A stretch of 55,838 nucleotides of DNA from Microbacterium sp. (GCA_031277885.1 JAITLM010000120.1:1-55838), one strand, 5' to 3'; positions 10,448-19,448 are shown, numbered from the stretch's first letter. The notes: a model not told the origin generated them from the letters alone. Translations and numbers: made by a program.

Positions 10448-11103
10448 GCGCGGTGCGCGAGCCCGACGCCGAACTGCTGCGGCTCGGGAGCGCGACGCTG
10501 TACGAGGCGTCCGGGCTGGAGTGCTTCCTGGACGCCGCGTTCCGCCCCGCCTGGGACGGTGCGGAGATCGTCGGTCGCGCGCTGCCGGTGTCGGCGCAGG
10601 CCGGAGACAACCTCGCCCTCCACCACGGCCTGGAAGCGGCGGGTCCCGGCGACGTGCTCGTGGTCGACGCCGGAGGGGCGCCCTTCGGCTACTGGGGCGA
10701 GGTCATGGCGGTCGCGGCGCAGGCGCGCGGCATCGCAGGGCTCGTGATCGACGGCGGCGTGCGCGACACCGTGCAGCTGCGGGAGCTCGGCTTCGCGGCG
10801 TTCAGCACCTCGATCTCGATCCGCGGCACGATCAAGCAGTGGCCCGGCACGATCGGGAGCCCCGTCACGCTGCGCGGGAGGGTCGTGAACGCGGGCGACC
10901 TCGTGGTCGCGGATCGCGACGGCGTCGCGATCCTGCCCTCCGGCGACGTCGACCGGATCCTGGACGCGGCTCGCACCCGCGCCGCCAAGGAGGACGCCTA
11001 CATGACGCGCCTGCGCGCGGGGGAGCTCACCCTCGACCTCTACGACTTCCGCCGCCTGGGGGATCCGATCCGCCGCGCGGCCGACACGAACGGAGCACGA
11101 TGA
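10444..11103 (+). CDS. RraA/HMG-aldolase-like protein, paralogue 3
   Basis: 219 aa, starting at a GTG that overlaps the previous stop (GTGA). The motif is GLVIDGGVRDTVQ. VLVVDAGGAPFGYWGEVMAVAA replaces the DN-H/D-GR loop of the other two, so substrate contacts probably differ. SISIRGTIKQWPGTIGSPV is typical of catabolic RraA-like proteins. A third consecutive paralogue is unusual for one aldolase step and suggests a hetero-oligomer or distinct substrates. Confidence 0.83.
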   Translation: MSAVREPDAELLRLGSATLYEASGLECFLDAAFRPAWDGAEIVGRALPVSAQAGDNLALHHGLEAAGPGDVLVVDAGGAPFGYWGEVMAVAAQARGIAGLVIDGGVRDTVQLRELGFAAFSTSISIRGTIKQWPGTIGSPVTLRGRVVNAGDLVVADRDGVAILPSGDVDRILDAARTRAAKEDAYMTRLRAGELTLDLYDFRRLGDPIRRAADTNGAR

Positions 11104-12743
11104 CCGGCATGCCGGACGCCGACGTCCTCATCATCGGAGCGGGGCCGGTGGGCCTGCTCGCCGCCCTCGACCTCTCGTCCCGCGGCGTCTCCGCGGTCGT
11201 GGTGGAGACGCGCGACTTCCTCGAGCCGCCGAACGTGAAGTGCAACCACGTGGCGTCCCGCACGATGGAGAGCCTGCGCCGGCTGGGGATCGCCGCCGAG
11301 GTGCGCGCCGCGGGGCTGCCCGCCGACTACCCGCAGGACGTGGCCTTCCGCACCTCCCTCACGGGCATCGAGCTGTCCCGCATCCCGATCCCGGCGAGCG
11401 GGGAGCGGTACACCGCGACGGTCGGCCCCGACACGACCTGGGCGACACCCGAACCGCCGCACCGGATCAACCAGACCTTCCTCGAGCCGATCCTCGCCCG
11501 GCGCGCTGCCGCGGCGCCCGGAGTGACGCTCCTCAACCGCACCCGGTTCCACTCCTTCGCACAGGACGAGGACGGCGTCACCGCGACGATCAGCGACCTC
11601 GACGGGGAGGACGAGCGCACGCTGCGCGCCCGCTACCTCATCGGCGCGGACGGCGGGCGATCCGCCGTCCGCAAGCAGATCGGCGCGACGCTCAGCGGCG
11701 ACCCCGTGCTGCAGCACGTGCAGTCCACGTGCATCCGCGCGCCGCATCTCTACGGCCTCATGTCGGCCGAGGAGCCGCGGGCATGGGGCTACTACACGTT
11801 CAACCCGCGGCGGGTCGGGCACGTCTACGCGATCGACGGCACCGGGACGTTCCTCGTGCACACCTACCTCTCGCCCGAGGAGGCGGACGATCCCGGATCC
11901 GTCGACCGCGATGCCGCGATCAGGGCGATCCTGGGCGTCGAGGAGGACTTCTCGTACGAGGTCGTCTCGAAGGAGGACTGGGTCGCACGGCGGCTGCTCG
12001 CCGACCGCTTCCGCGACGGCCGGGTCTTCATCGCGGGGGACGCGTGCCACCTCTGGGTCCCGTTCGCGGGCTTCGGCATGAACGCGGGCATCGCGGACGT
12101 CCTGAACCTCACCTGGCTGCTGGGCGCACGGATCGCCGGCTGGGCGGAGGAGCGGATCCTGGTGGCCTACCAGGCCGAGCGGCGGCCGATCACCGAGCAG
12201 GTCTCGCACTTCGCGATGAGTCACCAGCAGAAGCTCGCGAAGCCCGGGCTGCCCGCCGCTCTCGAAGAGGAGGGCGCGGAGGGGGACGACGCACGACGCG
12301 CCTTCGGCGTCGCCGTGCACGATCTCAACGAGCCGCAGTTCGCGGCGGCGGGCCTCAACTACGGCTACAGCTACGACGCGTCGCCGATCATCCGCTACGA
12401 CGGCGGGACGGCCCCCGGCTACACGATGGGCGCGTACACGCCCTCGACCGTGCCGGGCTGCCGCGCCCCGCATCTCCGGCTCGAGGACGGGGCCTCGCTC
12501 TACGATCTGCTCTCCCCGGGCTACACCGCGGTGTGCGCGCGAGGCGCGCAGGTCGACGTCCTCGCCGCGGCCGCGGAGCTCCGCGGGATCCCGTTCTCCG
12601 CGGTCGAGGTCGCTCGGCTGCCGGCGGAGTACGAGCACCCGATCACGCTCGTGCGGCAGGACCAGACCGTGGTCTGGCGGGGTGCGGCACCGACCGCGCC
12701 GGAGGCCGCCGCGCTCTGGGAGCTGCTCCGCGGGGCCGTCTGA
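11100..12743 (+). CDS. FAD-dependent monooxygenase (PheA/TfdB-family)
   Basis: A 547-aa flavoprotein hydroxylase. FAD folds are VLIIGAGPVGLLAALDLSSRG (about 9-29) and VFIAGDACHLWVPFAGFGMNAGIAD (about 309-333), and LIGADGGRSAVRK carries the DG motif. It is only distantly similar to the 626-aa monooxygenase at 4995, so the two probably act on different substrates or positions. The start ATG overlaps the stop of RraA paralogue 3, making it the last gene of the 7056 operon. A large inverted repeat follows and separates it from the convergent aldehyde dehydrogenase. A role in hydroxylating the aromatic substrate before ring cleavage is inferred. Confidence 0.88.
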   Translation: MTGMPDADVLIIGAGPVGLLAALDLSSRGVSAVVVETRDFLEPPNVKCNHVASRTMESLRRLGIAAEVRAAGLPADYPQDVAFRTSLTGIELSRIPIPASGERYTATVGPDTTWATPEPPHRINQTFLEPILARRAAAAPGVTLLNRTRFHSFAQDEDGVTATISDLDGEDERTLRARYLIGADGGRSAVRKQIGATLSGDPVLQHVQSTCIRAPHLYGLMSAEEPRAWGYYTFNPRRVGHVYAIDGTGTFLVHTYLSPEEADDPGSVDRDAAIRAILGVEEDFSYEVVSKEDWVARRLLADRFRDGRVFIAGDACHLWVPFAGFGMNAGIADVLNLTWLLGARIAGWAEERILVAYQAERRPITEQVSHFAMSHQQKLAKPGLPAALEEEGAEGDDARRAFGVAVHDLNEPQFAAAGLNYGYSYDASPIIRYDGGTAPGYTMGAYTPSTVPGCRAPHLRLEDGASLYDLLSPGYTAVCARGAQVDVLAAAAELRGIPFSAVEVARLPAEYEHPITLVRQDQTVVWRGAAPTAPEAAALWELLRGAV

Positions 12744-12759
12744 GGCCACCTGGCGGTCG

Positions 12760-12865
12760 CCGCGTTTCGTCCCGCTCCGGTTGCGCCGGGACTCGCTCAA
12801 CGACCCCGGAACTCCTCCCGGGGTCGTTGAGCGCGGACGCCGCAGGCGACCGGGACGAAACGCGG
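12760..12865. repeat. Nested palindromic repeat between convergent genes
   Basis: Outer arms CCGCGTTTCGTCCCG (12760-12774) and CGGGACGAAACGCGG (12851-12865). Inner arms GCTCAACGACCCCGG (12795-12809) and CCGGGGTCGTTGAGC (12818-12832) surround an 8-nt loop. Both arm pairs are perfect 15-mers. It is a full member of the family seen at 2647 and 37757, and could serve as a bidirectional terminator. Confidence 0.85.
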
Positions 12866-12887
12866 TCCCCCCGGCAGGCGCCGTCGC

Positions 12888-14270
12888 TCAGCGACGGATG
12901 ACCTTCGTCGCCGCCATAGCCTTGAGCCCTTCGACACCGAACTCGAGGCCGTAGCCGGAGGCCTTGGTGCCGCCGAAGGGGATCGACGGATCCACGCCGC
13001 CGTGCTGGTTGATCCACACCGTGCCGGCCTCGAGGCGCTGCGCCACGGCCGCGGCCTCATCGGCGTCGGGGCCCCAGACCGAGGCGCCGAGACCCTGTTC
13101 GGTGCCGTTCGCGCGGCGCACGGCGTCGTCGACGTCGGTGTAGCGTACGACGGGTAGCACCGGACCGAACTGCTCCTCGTCGACGATCGCCGCGCCGTCC
13201 TCCACGTCCGCGACGATCGTCGCGCGGTAGAAGAGCGGGCCGAGCTCGGCGGCCGGTTCGCCGCCCGTGACGATCCTGCCGCCGCGGTCACGGGCATCGT
13301 CGACGAGGCGCGCGACGATGTCGAACTGCGCCGGGTTCTGCACCGGCCCGAGCCGGTTGCCCTTGTCGTGCCCCGAACCCATCGGCGCGGCAGCCGCACG
13401 CTCGGCGAGGGCCGCGACCACCTCGTCGTAGACCGAATCGTGCACGTAGAGGCGCTTGAGCGCGGCGCACACCTGGCCGGTGTTCATGAAGGCGCCCCAG
13501 AACAGCCGGTCGGCGACCGCGGCGACGTCCGTTCCGGGCAGCACGATCCCGGCGTCGTTGCCGCCGAGCTCGAGCGTGAGGCGGGCGAGGTTGTGCGACG
13601 AGCTCTCCACGATGCGGCGCCCGGTGGGCGTGGATCCGGTGAAGACGATCTTGGCGATGTCCGGGTGGGCGGCGAGCGCCGCGCCGACCTCGCGGTCCCC
13701 GGAGACGGCGGTGACGACGTCGGAAGGCAGGTGGCGACAGAAGATCTCGGCGAGGGCGAGCACGCTCAGCGGGGTGTTCTCCGAGGGCTTCATGACCACC
13801 GTGTTGCCCATGCGCAGCGCCGGCGCGATGTGCCAGACCGAGATCATGACGGGGAAGTTCCAGGGGCCGATGGAGGCGACGACGCCGAGGGGGACGTAGT
13901 GCAGCTCGGTGCGGGAGGAGCCCTCCTCGCGCAGCACTTGCGGCTCCAGGGCGGTGTCGGCGGCAGAGCGCAGCCAGTGCGCGGCGCCGTGCACCTCTCC
14001 GGCGCCGTCGATCTTGCCCTGCTCGGCGGTGACGATCTCGCCGAGCTCCTCGGCGTGCGCGTCGAGGTCGTCGGCGACGAGATGCAGCAGGCGGGAGCGC
14101 TCGGCGTGCCCGAGGGCGGCCCAGCCGGGCTGGGCGCCGCGCGCGGCCTCGATCGCGCGGTCCAGATCCGCCACCGTGCGGATCGGCGCCCGACCGACCT
14201 CCGCGCGGGTCGCGGCGTCGAGGATCGGGCGTCCTCCGGGGTCGGAAACCGAGGTCAGCAGTGCGTTCAT
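12888..14270 (-). CDS. NAD(P)-dependent aldehyde dehydrogenase family protein
   Basis: A 460-aa ALDH. Landmarks are IGPWNFPVMISVWHIAPALRMGN, FTGSTPTGRRIVE, the catalytic Glu motif LTLELGGNDAGIVL, the Cys motif NTGQVCAALKRLYV and the C-terminal FGGTKASGYG. I chose the ATG at 14270, with GGGAG a few bases upstream, over the longer frame to 14321. This ALDH is not of the XylC type of the gene at 3356; it is nearer the broad aliphatic/aryl-acetaldehyde group. It is transcribed towards the ring-cleavage operon. Its upstream gap (14271-14366) carries an AT-rich motif shared with the TPP enzyme, M20, GntR and aminotransferase promoters, so it probably belongs to that regulon. Confidence 0.9.
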   Translation of the reverse strand: MNALLTSVSDPGGRPILDAATRAEVGRAPIRTVADLDRAIEAARGAQPGWAALGHAERSRLLHLVADDLDAHAEELGEIVTAEQGKIDGAGEVHGAAHWLRSAADTALEPQVLREEGSSRTELHYVPLGVVASIGPWNFPVMISVWHIAPALRMGNTVVMKPSENTPLSVLALAEIFCRHLPSDVVTAVSGDREVGAALAAHPDIAKIVFTGSTPTGRRIVESSSHNLARLTLELGGNDAGIVLPGTDVAAVADRLFWGAFMNTGQVCAALKRLYVHDSVYDEVVAALAERAAAAPMGSGHDKGNRLGPVQNPAQFDIVARLVDDARDRGGRIVTGGEPAAELGPLFYRATIVADVEDGAAIVDEEQFGPVLPVVRYTDVDDAVRRANGTEQGLGASVWGPDADEAAAVAQRLEAGTVWINQHGGVDPSIPFGGTKASGYGLEFGVEGLKAMAATKVIRR

Positions 14271-14333
14271 GGCAGCTCCCTTGCGTGCGGCGGGATCGGG
14301 GCGACCGGAGGAGGCCCGCAATCATCTCTAATC

Positions 14334-14344
14334 AATATAGTCAT
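14334..14344 (-). promoter_or_regulatory. TATATTCAT-like motif upstream of the aldehyde dehydrogenase
   Basis: TATAGTCAT at 14336-14344 matches TATATTCAT at 8 of 9 positions. On the minus strand the overlapping TATATT (from 14339 back to 14334) is a plausible -10 for the gene starting at 14270. Confidence 0.55.
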
Positions 14345-14366
14345 TTGGTGGATCGGCGTCTGCGCC

Positions 14367-15527
14367 TCAGCGCAGGCCGGCGAGCGTCGCGACGCGCAGC
14401 GCCGTGTGCAGCTCGCGGCGCACGCCCCCGTCCGCGAGGTCCACGTCGGCGATCGCGCGGATGCGATCGAGCCGGTAGTAGAGCGTGCTCCGGTGCACGT
14501 GGAGCTCCTGGGCCGTGCGCTGCGCATCGCATCCGCAGTCCAGATAGGCCTCGAGCGTGTGCGCGAGGTCAGGCCCGGACTGCGCGTCGAGCAGGCGCTG
14601 CACGGCTTCGGGGAGGTCGGTGAGTGCCAGCTCGGCGAGCGGCAGCTGCAGCAGCACGCGGTCGAGGCCCAGCTCGGCCCAGTGCGCGACGCTGCCCCGC
14701 TCGCCGTCGACGACGGCCGCCCGCTGGGCGATCCGCGCCTCCCTGAGGGAGCGGACCGCCGAGGCGAGCGGGGCGTGCGCCCCGCCGATCCCGGCGCGCA
14801 GGGCGGAGAACGCCGGCTGGGCGAGCAGGGCGGTGAGCCGGTCGGCGTCGATCTCGTAGGGGACGGCGATCACGGCCTCCCCGTCGATCACGGCGCCGAC
14901 GGCCTTGAGCGTGGGGAACACTGGGATGCTCGCGACGGCCCTGTCCAGTAGCAGGCGCAGGGTCGCGGCGCTCGCGGCCGCACCGGGGGCGACGGCGAGC
15001 GAGATCGCGGTGTAATGCGGGGCGGGGGAGAGCAGGCCGCTCGTGAGCAGTTCGTCCGCGGCTCGCGCGCGCTGGTCGGCACCGCCGCCGAACAGCGCGG
15101 AGAGCAGCCGAAGGGCCCTGTCCTCGTCCTGCCTGCTGCCGAGCGCCATCGCGGCGAGCACCACGCCGAGCTGCTCGCGCCCGGCGCGCAGCACCTCGTC
15201 ATCGGGCGCGGGCTCGTGCCCTTCGGGGATCGTCGACGAGACGTAGCCGACGACGTGACCGTCGTGCCGGACCGGTGCGACGAGGCGGGTCTGTCCGCCC
15301 TCGATCGCCGGGATCAGCACCGGACCGTCGGCCTGACCGACGCGGAACTCCTTGATCGACTCCCGCGCGCGGGACGATCCGCGGTGGGCCAGGATGATCG
15401 CCAGCCGCGCATGGTCGACATCGCCGTCGTGCACGCTGAACGCGATCACGGCGAACTCGGCGTCGAACACGATGATGGGCCGGCCGAGCCGGTCCGCATA
15501 GGCCTGCACCTGCGCTTCGAGCGTCAT
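14367..15527 (-). CDS. PucR/CdaR-family transcriptional regulator
   Basis: 386 aa from an ATG preceded by AGGGAGG; the 51-residue upstream extension is low-complexity and was rejected. The N-terminal part (about 10-120) looks like a sensor domain (GRPIIVFDAEFAVIAFSVHDGD). The C-terminus holds a PucR-type helix-turn-helix: LAHTLEAYLDCGCDAQRTAQELHVHRSTLYYRLDRI, followed by an Arg/Leu helix. This family usually activates catabolic operons in response to the substrate. It is divergent from the TPP-dependent enzyme across a 146-nt gap containing a tandem TATATTCAT repeat, so it is a candidate regulator of that site. The GntR gene at 18747 is the competing candidate. Confidence 0.88.
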   Translation of the reverse strand: MTLEAQVQAYADRLGRPIIVFDAEFAVIAFSVHDGDVDHARLAIILAHRGSSRARESIKEFRVGQADGPVLIPAIEGGQTRLVAPVRHDGHVVGYVSSTIPEGHEPAPDDEVLRAGREQLGVVLAAMALGSRQDEDRALRLLSALFGGGADQRARAADELLTSGLLSPAPHYTAISLAVAPGAAASAATLRLLLDRAVASIPVFPTLKAVGAVIDGEAVIAVPYEIDADRLTALLAQPAFSALRAGIGGAHAPLASAVRSLREARIAQRAAVVDGERGSVAHWAELGLDRVLLQLPLAELALTDLPEAVQRLLDAQSGPDLAHTLEAYLDCGCDAQRTAQELHVHRSTLYYRLDRIRAIADVDLADGGVRRELHTALRVATLAGLR

Positions 15528-15637
15528 CGCCCGCCTCCCTGTCTGCTGCTGGTCCCCGTGGTCCGACGGGAGCCCTCGCGAGACTCCGCGGAAGCGGCGG
15601 AGGGACGGCCGCGTTGCAGAGAATCGAGAAATAGATC

Positions 15638-15655
15638 TATATTCATTATATTCAT
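15638..15655 (+). promoter_or_regulatory. Tandem TATATTCAT operator/-10 upstream of the TPP enzyme
   Basis: Two perfect, directly abutting copies of the 9-mer TATATTCAT (15638-15646 and 15647-15655) lie in an AT island within about 70% GC DNA. TATATT inside either copy could be the -10 for the gene at 15674. Confidence 0.65.
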
Positions 15656-15673
15656 TTCTTGAGAGGCGATGCG

Positions 15674-17284
15674 ATGGCAAAGATGACAGGCGGCGACGCG
15701 CTCACCCTGGCCCTGCTCAGCGAGGGCGTCGAGACGGTCTTCGGGATCCCCGGAGTCCAGCTCGACGGGCTCACCGACGGGATGTACCGCAAGCAGGACG
15801 AGATCGACCTGCTGGTCCCGCGGCACGAGCAGAGCACGACCTACATGGCGGACGGCTATCACCGGGCGTCCGGCAAGCCCGGCGTCGCGATGGTCGTGCC
15901 GGGCCCCGGGGTGCTCAACGCGGGCGCCGGCATGGCGACCGCATACGCCTGCTCCTCGCAGGTGATGCTCCTGGCCGGCACGATCCCGTCCCGGCTCGTC
16001 GGCGGCGGCCTCGGCGCCCTGCACGAGATCCCGCGGCAGACCGAGACCGTCGAGGGGCTCACCAAGTGGTCGATGCGTCCCACCCGGGCCGAGGAGATCC
16101 CCGAGCTCGTGCACGAGGGCTTCCGCCAGATGCGCACCGGCCGTCCCCGCCCGGTGGCGCTCGAGCTCGGACCCGACCTGCTGCACGCCGAGATCGATGT
16201 GGAGGTCGGCGACCCGTTCGCGGTGGAGGCGCCGGTCGCGCCGGCCCAGGACGTGGCGGCGCTCCTGCACCTGCTGGCGGAGAGCGAGCGCCCGGTCCTG
16301 CACGTCGGCGGCGGCGTGCGCGGGAAGCGCGCCTTCGCCCTCATCGCCGCGCTCGCCGAGAAGCTGGACGCGCCGGTCGTCATGAGCGAGAACGGCCGCG
16401 GCGCGATCGACGCGCGCGATCCGCACGCCCTGCCCGCGTTCGCGCTCTGGGAGCTGCGTGCGACGGCCGATCTCGTGATCTCGTTCGGCAGTCGTTTCCT
16501 CACCCCGTTCGGCCAGCAGCTGAACGTCGGGGACGCGAGGATCGCGCTCGTGAACGTCGAGGCCGCGGATCTCGGCGCTCCTCGGCGTCCCGACCTCGCG
16601 ATCCAGGCCGATGCGACCGCGGTGCTCGAGGCGCTCGTCGCCGAAGCGCCGGCGCGCGAGGGGAGGGGCGACGAGCTGCGCCGGCTCCGCGCGGCGTGCG
16701 AGGAGCGGATCCGCGAGCGGGTCGCGCCGCAGATGGCCTTCGTGGACGCGATCCGCGCCGCCCTCCCCGAGGACGGCGTGTACGTCAACGAGCTCACCCA
16801 GATCGGCTACGTCTCGACCTACGGATTCCCCGTGCAGGCGCCGCACTCGTACGTGTGGCCCGGCTATCAGGGCACGCTCGGCTATGCGATGCCCACGGCG
16901 CTCGGTGCGGCCGTGGGGGCGGGCGGGCGTCCGGTCGTGGCCGTGACCGGCGACGGCGGGATCGGCTGGTCCCTGCAGGAGTTCGCGACCGCCAAGCGCT
17001 ACGGGATCCCCCTGGTGACCGTGCTGTTCGAGGACGGCCGGTTCGGAAACGTCTGGCGCATTCAGCGCGACACCTACGGCGGCCGGTTCATCGGCTCGGA
17101 TCTCGTGAACCCCGACTTCGCGGTGCTCGCGCAGGCGTTCGGCATCGACTTCGTGGACGTCGAGGACGCCGACGGCGTCCGCACCGCGATCGAGGCCGCG
17201 ATCGCGGCCCGTCGCCCGGCCATCGTCCGCGTGCGGGTGGACGTGTTCCCCTCGCCCTGGTCGCTCATCCACGAGAAGCACTGA
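15674..17284 (+). CDS. Thiamine diphosphate-dependent enzyme (acetolactate synthase/benzoylformate decarboxylase fold)
   Basis: 536 aa with the three-domain TPP fold. Glu52 of the cofactor-activating motif (LVPRHEQSTTYMADGYHR) is present. The TPP/Mg motif starts at GDGGIGWSLQEF (Gly426-Asp427-Gly428) and ends near FEDGRFGNVWRIQ. Reactions known for this superfamily are 2-oxo-acid decarboxylation and carboligation. With aldehyde dehydrogenases nearby and an aminotransferase three genes on, a 2-oxo-acid (possibly arylglyoxylate) decarboxylase is the more attractive guess, but acetolactate or glyoxylate carboligase-type chemistry cannot be excluded. I chose the ATG at 15674, with GAGAGG at 15661-15666, over a TTG at 15659. 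Confidence 0.85.
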   Translation: MAKMTGGDALTLALLSEGVETVFGIPGVQLDGLTDGMYRKQDEIDLLVPRHEQSTTYMADGYHRASGKPGVAMVVPGPGVLNAGAGMATAYACSSQVMLLAGTIPSRLVGGGLGALHEIPRQTETVEGLTKWSMRPTRAEEIPELVHEGFRQMRTGRPRPVALELGPDLLHAEIDVEVGDPFAVEAPVAPAQDVAALLHLLAESERPVLHVGGGVRGKRAFALIAALAEKLDAPVVMSENGRGAIDARDPHALPAFALWELRATADLVISFGSRFLTPFGQQLNVGDARIALVNVEAADLGAPRRPDLAIQADATAVLEALVAEAPAREGRGDELRRLRAACEERIRERVAPQMAFVDAIRAALPEDGVYVNELTQIGYVSTYGFPVQAPHSYVWPGYQGTLGYAMPTALGAAVGAGGRPVVAVTGDGGIGWSLQEFATAKRYGIPLVTVLFEDGRFGNVWRIQRDTYGGRFIGSDLVNPDFAVLAQAFGIDFVDVEDADGVRTAIEAAIAARRPAIVRVRVDVFPSPWSLIHEKH

Positions 17285-17362
17285 TCCGCGCCGGGGCCGC
17301 GGCGATCGGCGGCGGAGCGATCCCGCCCCTCCGCCGCGGCTCCGGATCCCGCCTCCGGCGAC

Positions 17363-17385
17363 GCCCCACGGTGATCCGGTGGGGC
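17363..17385. terminator. Hairpin between convergent TPP-enzyme and M20 genes
   Basis: GCCCCAC at 17363-17369 pairs with GTGGGGC at 17379-17385. It lies immediately after the minus-strand stop at 17386 and 79 nt after the plus-strand stop. No T tract. Confidence 0.45.
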
Positions 17386-18588
17386 TCATCGGGCGCCGAC
17401 ATGCGCGAGGGCGAGTGCGGCGAGGGCTGCCGCCTGATCCGCCAGGACGCCGTCCTCGAACAGCGCGCGGGGGGAGTGGTTCATCTCCGCCTCGTCGGGG
17501 TCGATCCCCGCGGGTGTCGCGCCGAGGAAGAGGAATGCCCCCGGCACCTCGGCGAGGACGGCGGAGAAGTCCTCGGAGGCCATCGAGGGTTCCGTCGCGC
17601 GCCGCGCGCGGCCCTCGCCGAGCAGTCCGCCGATCGTCGCGAGCGCCCGCTCGGCGCACGTCTCATCGTTGACGGTGACGGGGTAGACGGTGCGGAACGA
17701 GACCGTGGCGCGGCAGCCGTGCGCCGCCGCGATGCCCTGCGCGAGAGTCGGCAGCTCCGCCTCCAGCACGTCCCGGCTGCGCTCGGAGAGGACGCGGACC
17801 GTCGCCCCGAGCGAGGCGGTGTCGGGGATGGCGTTGATGATCTCGCTGCCGGCGAGCTTCGTGACGGACAGGACGATCGGATCCGAGGTCGGGAAGCGCC
17901 GGGTCGCGAACGCGTGCAGGGCGAGGACGATCTGCGCGACGGCCGGCACGGGATCGATCGCCTGCTGCGGACGCGACCCGTGCCCGCCGCGGCCCTCGAC
18001 CACGACCTCGAGCGCGCAGGCGCCCGCCATGATCGTCCCGCCGCGGGTCGAGAACACGCCCGGCGGTCCCGGGAGGACGTGCACGCCGTACGCGGCCTCG
18101 ACGCGCGTTCCCGCGGCATCGAGCACGCCCTCGCGGATCATCCTCAGGGCTCCGCCTCCGGCCTCCTCGCCGGGTTCGAACATGAGCACGACCGCGCCGG
18201 CCATCCGCTCCCGTCGCGCGGCCAGCAGCCGGGCGGCACCGACGAGTCCCGCGGTGTGCAGGTCGTGCCCGCAGGCGTGCATGACCCCTTCGCGGCGAGA
18301 GGCGTGGGGGAGTCCGGTGCGCTCCTGCACGCGGAGGGCATCCATGTCGGCGCGCAGCAGCACGGCGGGGCCGGGGTGCGCGCCGCGCACCACGGCCGTG
18401 ATCGAGGAGAAGTCCTCGGGGCCCGAGGTCATCTCGAGGTCGAGCTCGCCGAGGGCGTCCTGCACCGCGCGCTGCGTCCGGGGGAGGCGGAAGCCCGCCT
18501 CGGGATGCGCGTGCAGCGCGCGTCGCAGGGCGACGAGGCCGGGCAGGAGCGCTTCCGCATCCGCGCGGAGTGCCGCAGGATCCGTCAT
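17386..18588 (-). CDS. M20 family amidohydrolase/metallopeptidase
   Basis: A 400-aa M20D-type hydrolase, the family of hippurate hydrolase, IAA-amino-acid hydrolase and N-acyl-amino-acid amidohydrolases. Visible landmarks are LLRADMDALRVQE, the metal motif MHACGHDLHTAGLVGAA, the catalytic Glu pair FEPGEEAGGGA, the dimerisation-domain GGHGSRPQQAIDP and the C-terminal MNHSPRALFEDG. Length is standard. The family cleaves N-acyl or N-aroyl amides, releasing a free amino acid. GAAGGAG sits upstream of the ATG at 18588. It is divergent from the GntR gene, sharing a palindromic AT-rich site. Given the aminotransferase and decarboxylase nearby, deacylation of an N-acyl amino compound as a first step is an inference. 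Confidence 0.9.
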   Translation of the reverse strand: MTDPAALRADAEALLPGLVALRRALHAHPEAGFRLPRTQRAVQDALGELDLEMTSGPEDFSSITAVVRGAHPGPAVLLRADMDALRVQERTGLPHASRREGVMHACGHDLHTAGLVGAARLLAARRERMAGAVVLMFEPGEEAGGGALRMIREGVLDAAGTRVEAAYGVHVLPGPPGVFSTRGGTIMAGACALEVVVEGRGGHGSRPQQAIDPVPAVAQIVLALHAFATRRFPTSDPIVLSVTKLAGSEIINAIPDTASLGATVRVLSERSRDVLEAELPTLAQGIAAAHGCRATVSFRTVYPVTVNDETCAERALATIGGLLGEGRARRATEPSMASEDFSAVLAEVPGAFLFLGATPAGIDPDEAEMNHSPRALFEDGVLADQAAALAALALAHVGAR

Positions 18589-18634
18589 GGGGGCTCCTTC
18601 GTCCCAGATCGACGATCCGTGGCCGCCGATGCCG

Positions 18635-18659
18635 ATTGGATATGATGAATATATCCAAT
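18635..18659. promoter_or_regulatory. Palindromic operator between M20 and GntR genes
   Basis: ATTGGATAT and ATATCCAAT form perfect 9-bp inverted arms around a 7-nt centre. The reverse complement of TATATTCAT is present at 18645-18653. TATGAT at 18641-18646 could be the plus-strand -10. The site lies 47 nt upstream of the M20 start and about 88 nt upstream of the GntR start. Confidence 0.65.
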
Positions 18660-18746
18660 AGATGCTGCGCCGAGACCGGTCACCTCATACTCTGTACTCA
18701 CGCGTGGCCGTCTCGGGGTCACCGCAGGGATCACCGGGGGAAAGTC

Positions 18747-19427
18747 ATGACGCAGATCACCAACGCCGCCGTCGCCGTGCAGGTGGCGAAGTCGCTCGAG
18801 GACGAGATCGTCTCCGGCGGCTGGAAGGCGGGGCACTTCATCGGGCGGCGGCAGGAGCTCGCCACCCGATTCGGGGTGGCGCCCGCGACCCTCGGCGAGG
18901 CGATCCAGCTGCTGCGCTCGCGCGGCGTCGTGGACGCGAAGCCCGGTCCCGGCGGCGGGATCTTCGTCGCGTCGCGCTCGCCGTTCATGCAGCTCAGCGA
19001 CCAGCTGCTGCAGCTGCGCGAGGGCAAGGCGACCGCGAGCGACTGCCTCCGCGTGCTCGACGCGCTGGACGGCCTCGTGCTGCACGATGCGATCGAGCAC
19101 GCGAGCGACGACGACGTCGCCGAGATCGCGGCGCTGGCCGAGCGGCTCCAGGCGGTGTGGGGCACCGATGCGGGGCCGTCGGCGATCTGGGCGCTGCACG
19201 CGCGGATCGCCGAGATCACGCCGAACGAGCTGCTGCGCAGCCTCTACACGAACCTCGTCGACTACATCATCGCCGAGCAGCTCGAGGGCGCCACCGCGCC
19301 CAGCACGCCAGAGCGGTTGCGCACCCATCTGGACTTCGCCGAGGCCGTCGGTCGGCGCGATCACGCCCTCGCGCGCTCTGCGGCGGAGCGCCACCGGCAT
19401 TCCTCGGTCGCGACCCTGCTCTCCTGA
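18747..19427 (+). CDS. GntR-family transcriptional regulator (FadR/FCD-like)
   Basis: 226 aa. An N-terminal winged helix-turn-helix (about 10-75) reads RRQELATRFGVAPATLGEAIQLLRSRGVVDAKPGPGGGIFVA, followed by an all-helical ligand domain resembling FCD. FCD regulators are usually repressors released by a carboxylate or amino acid. The ATG at 18747, preceded by GGGGGAAAG, gives a standard N-terminus; the 59-residue upstream extension overlaps the divergent promoter and was rejected. It sits between the M20 and aminotransferase genes, and its own promoter carries the shared AT-rich motif, so autoregulation of the inner block is the simplest inference. Confidence 0.87.
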   Translation: MTQITNAAVAVQVAKSLEDEIVSGGWKAGHFIGRRQELATRFGVAPATLGEAIQLLRSRGVVDAKPGPGGGIFVASRSPFMQLSDQLLQLREGKATASDCLRVLDALDGLVLHDAIEHASDDDVAEIAALAERLQAVWGTDAGPSAIWALHARIAEITPNELLRSLYTNLVDYIIAEQLEGATAPSTPERLRTHLDFAEAVGRRDHALARSAAERHRHSSVATLLS

Positions 19428-19448
19428 GGATCCGAAGGCTCCGGCGGG

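Noticed and set aside
9126..11103. RraA paralogues as RNase E inhibitors.
   Set aside because: The operon with a LigJ-like hydratase and dioxygenase and the intact Arg-Asp aldolase motif favour catabolic aldolases; the regulatory role is not excluded but is less likely.
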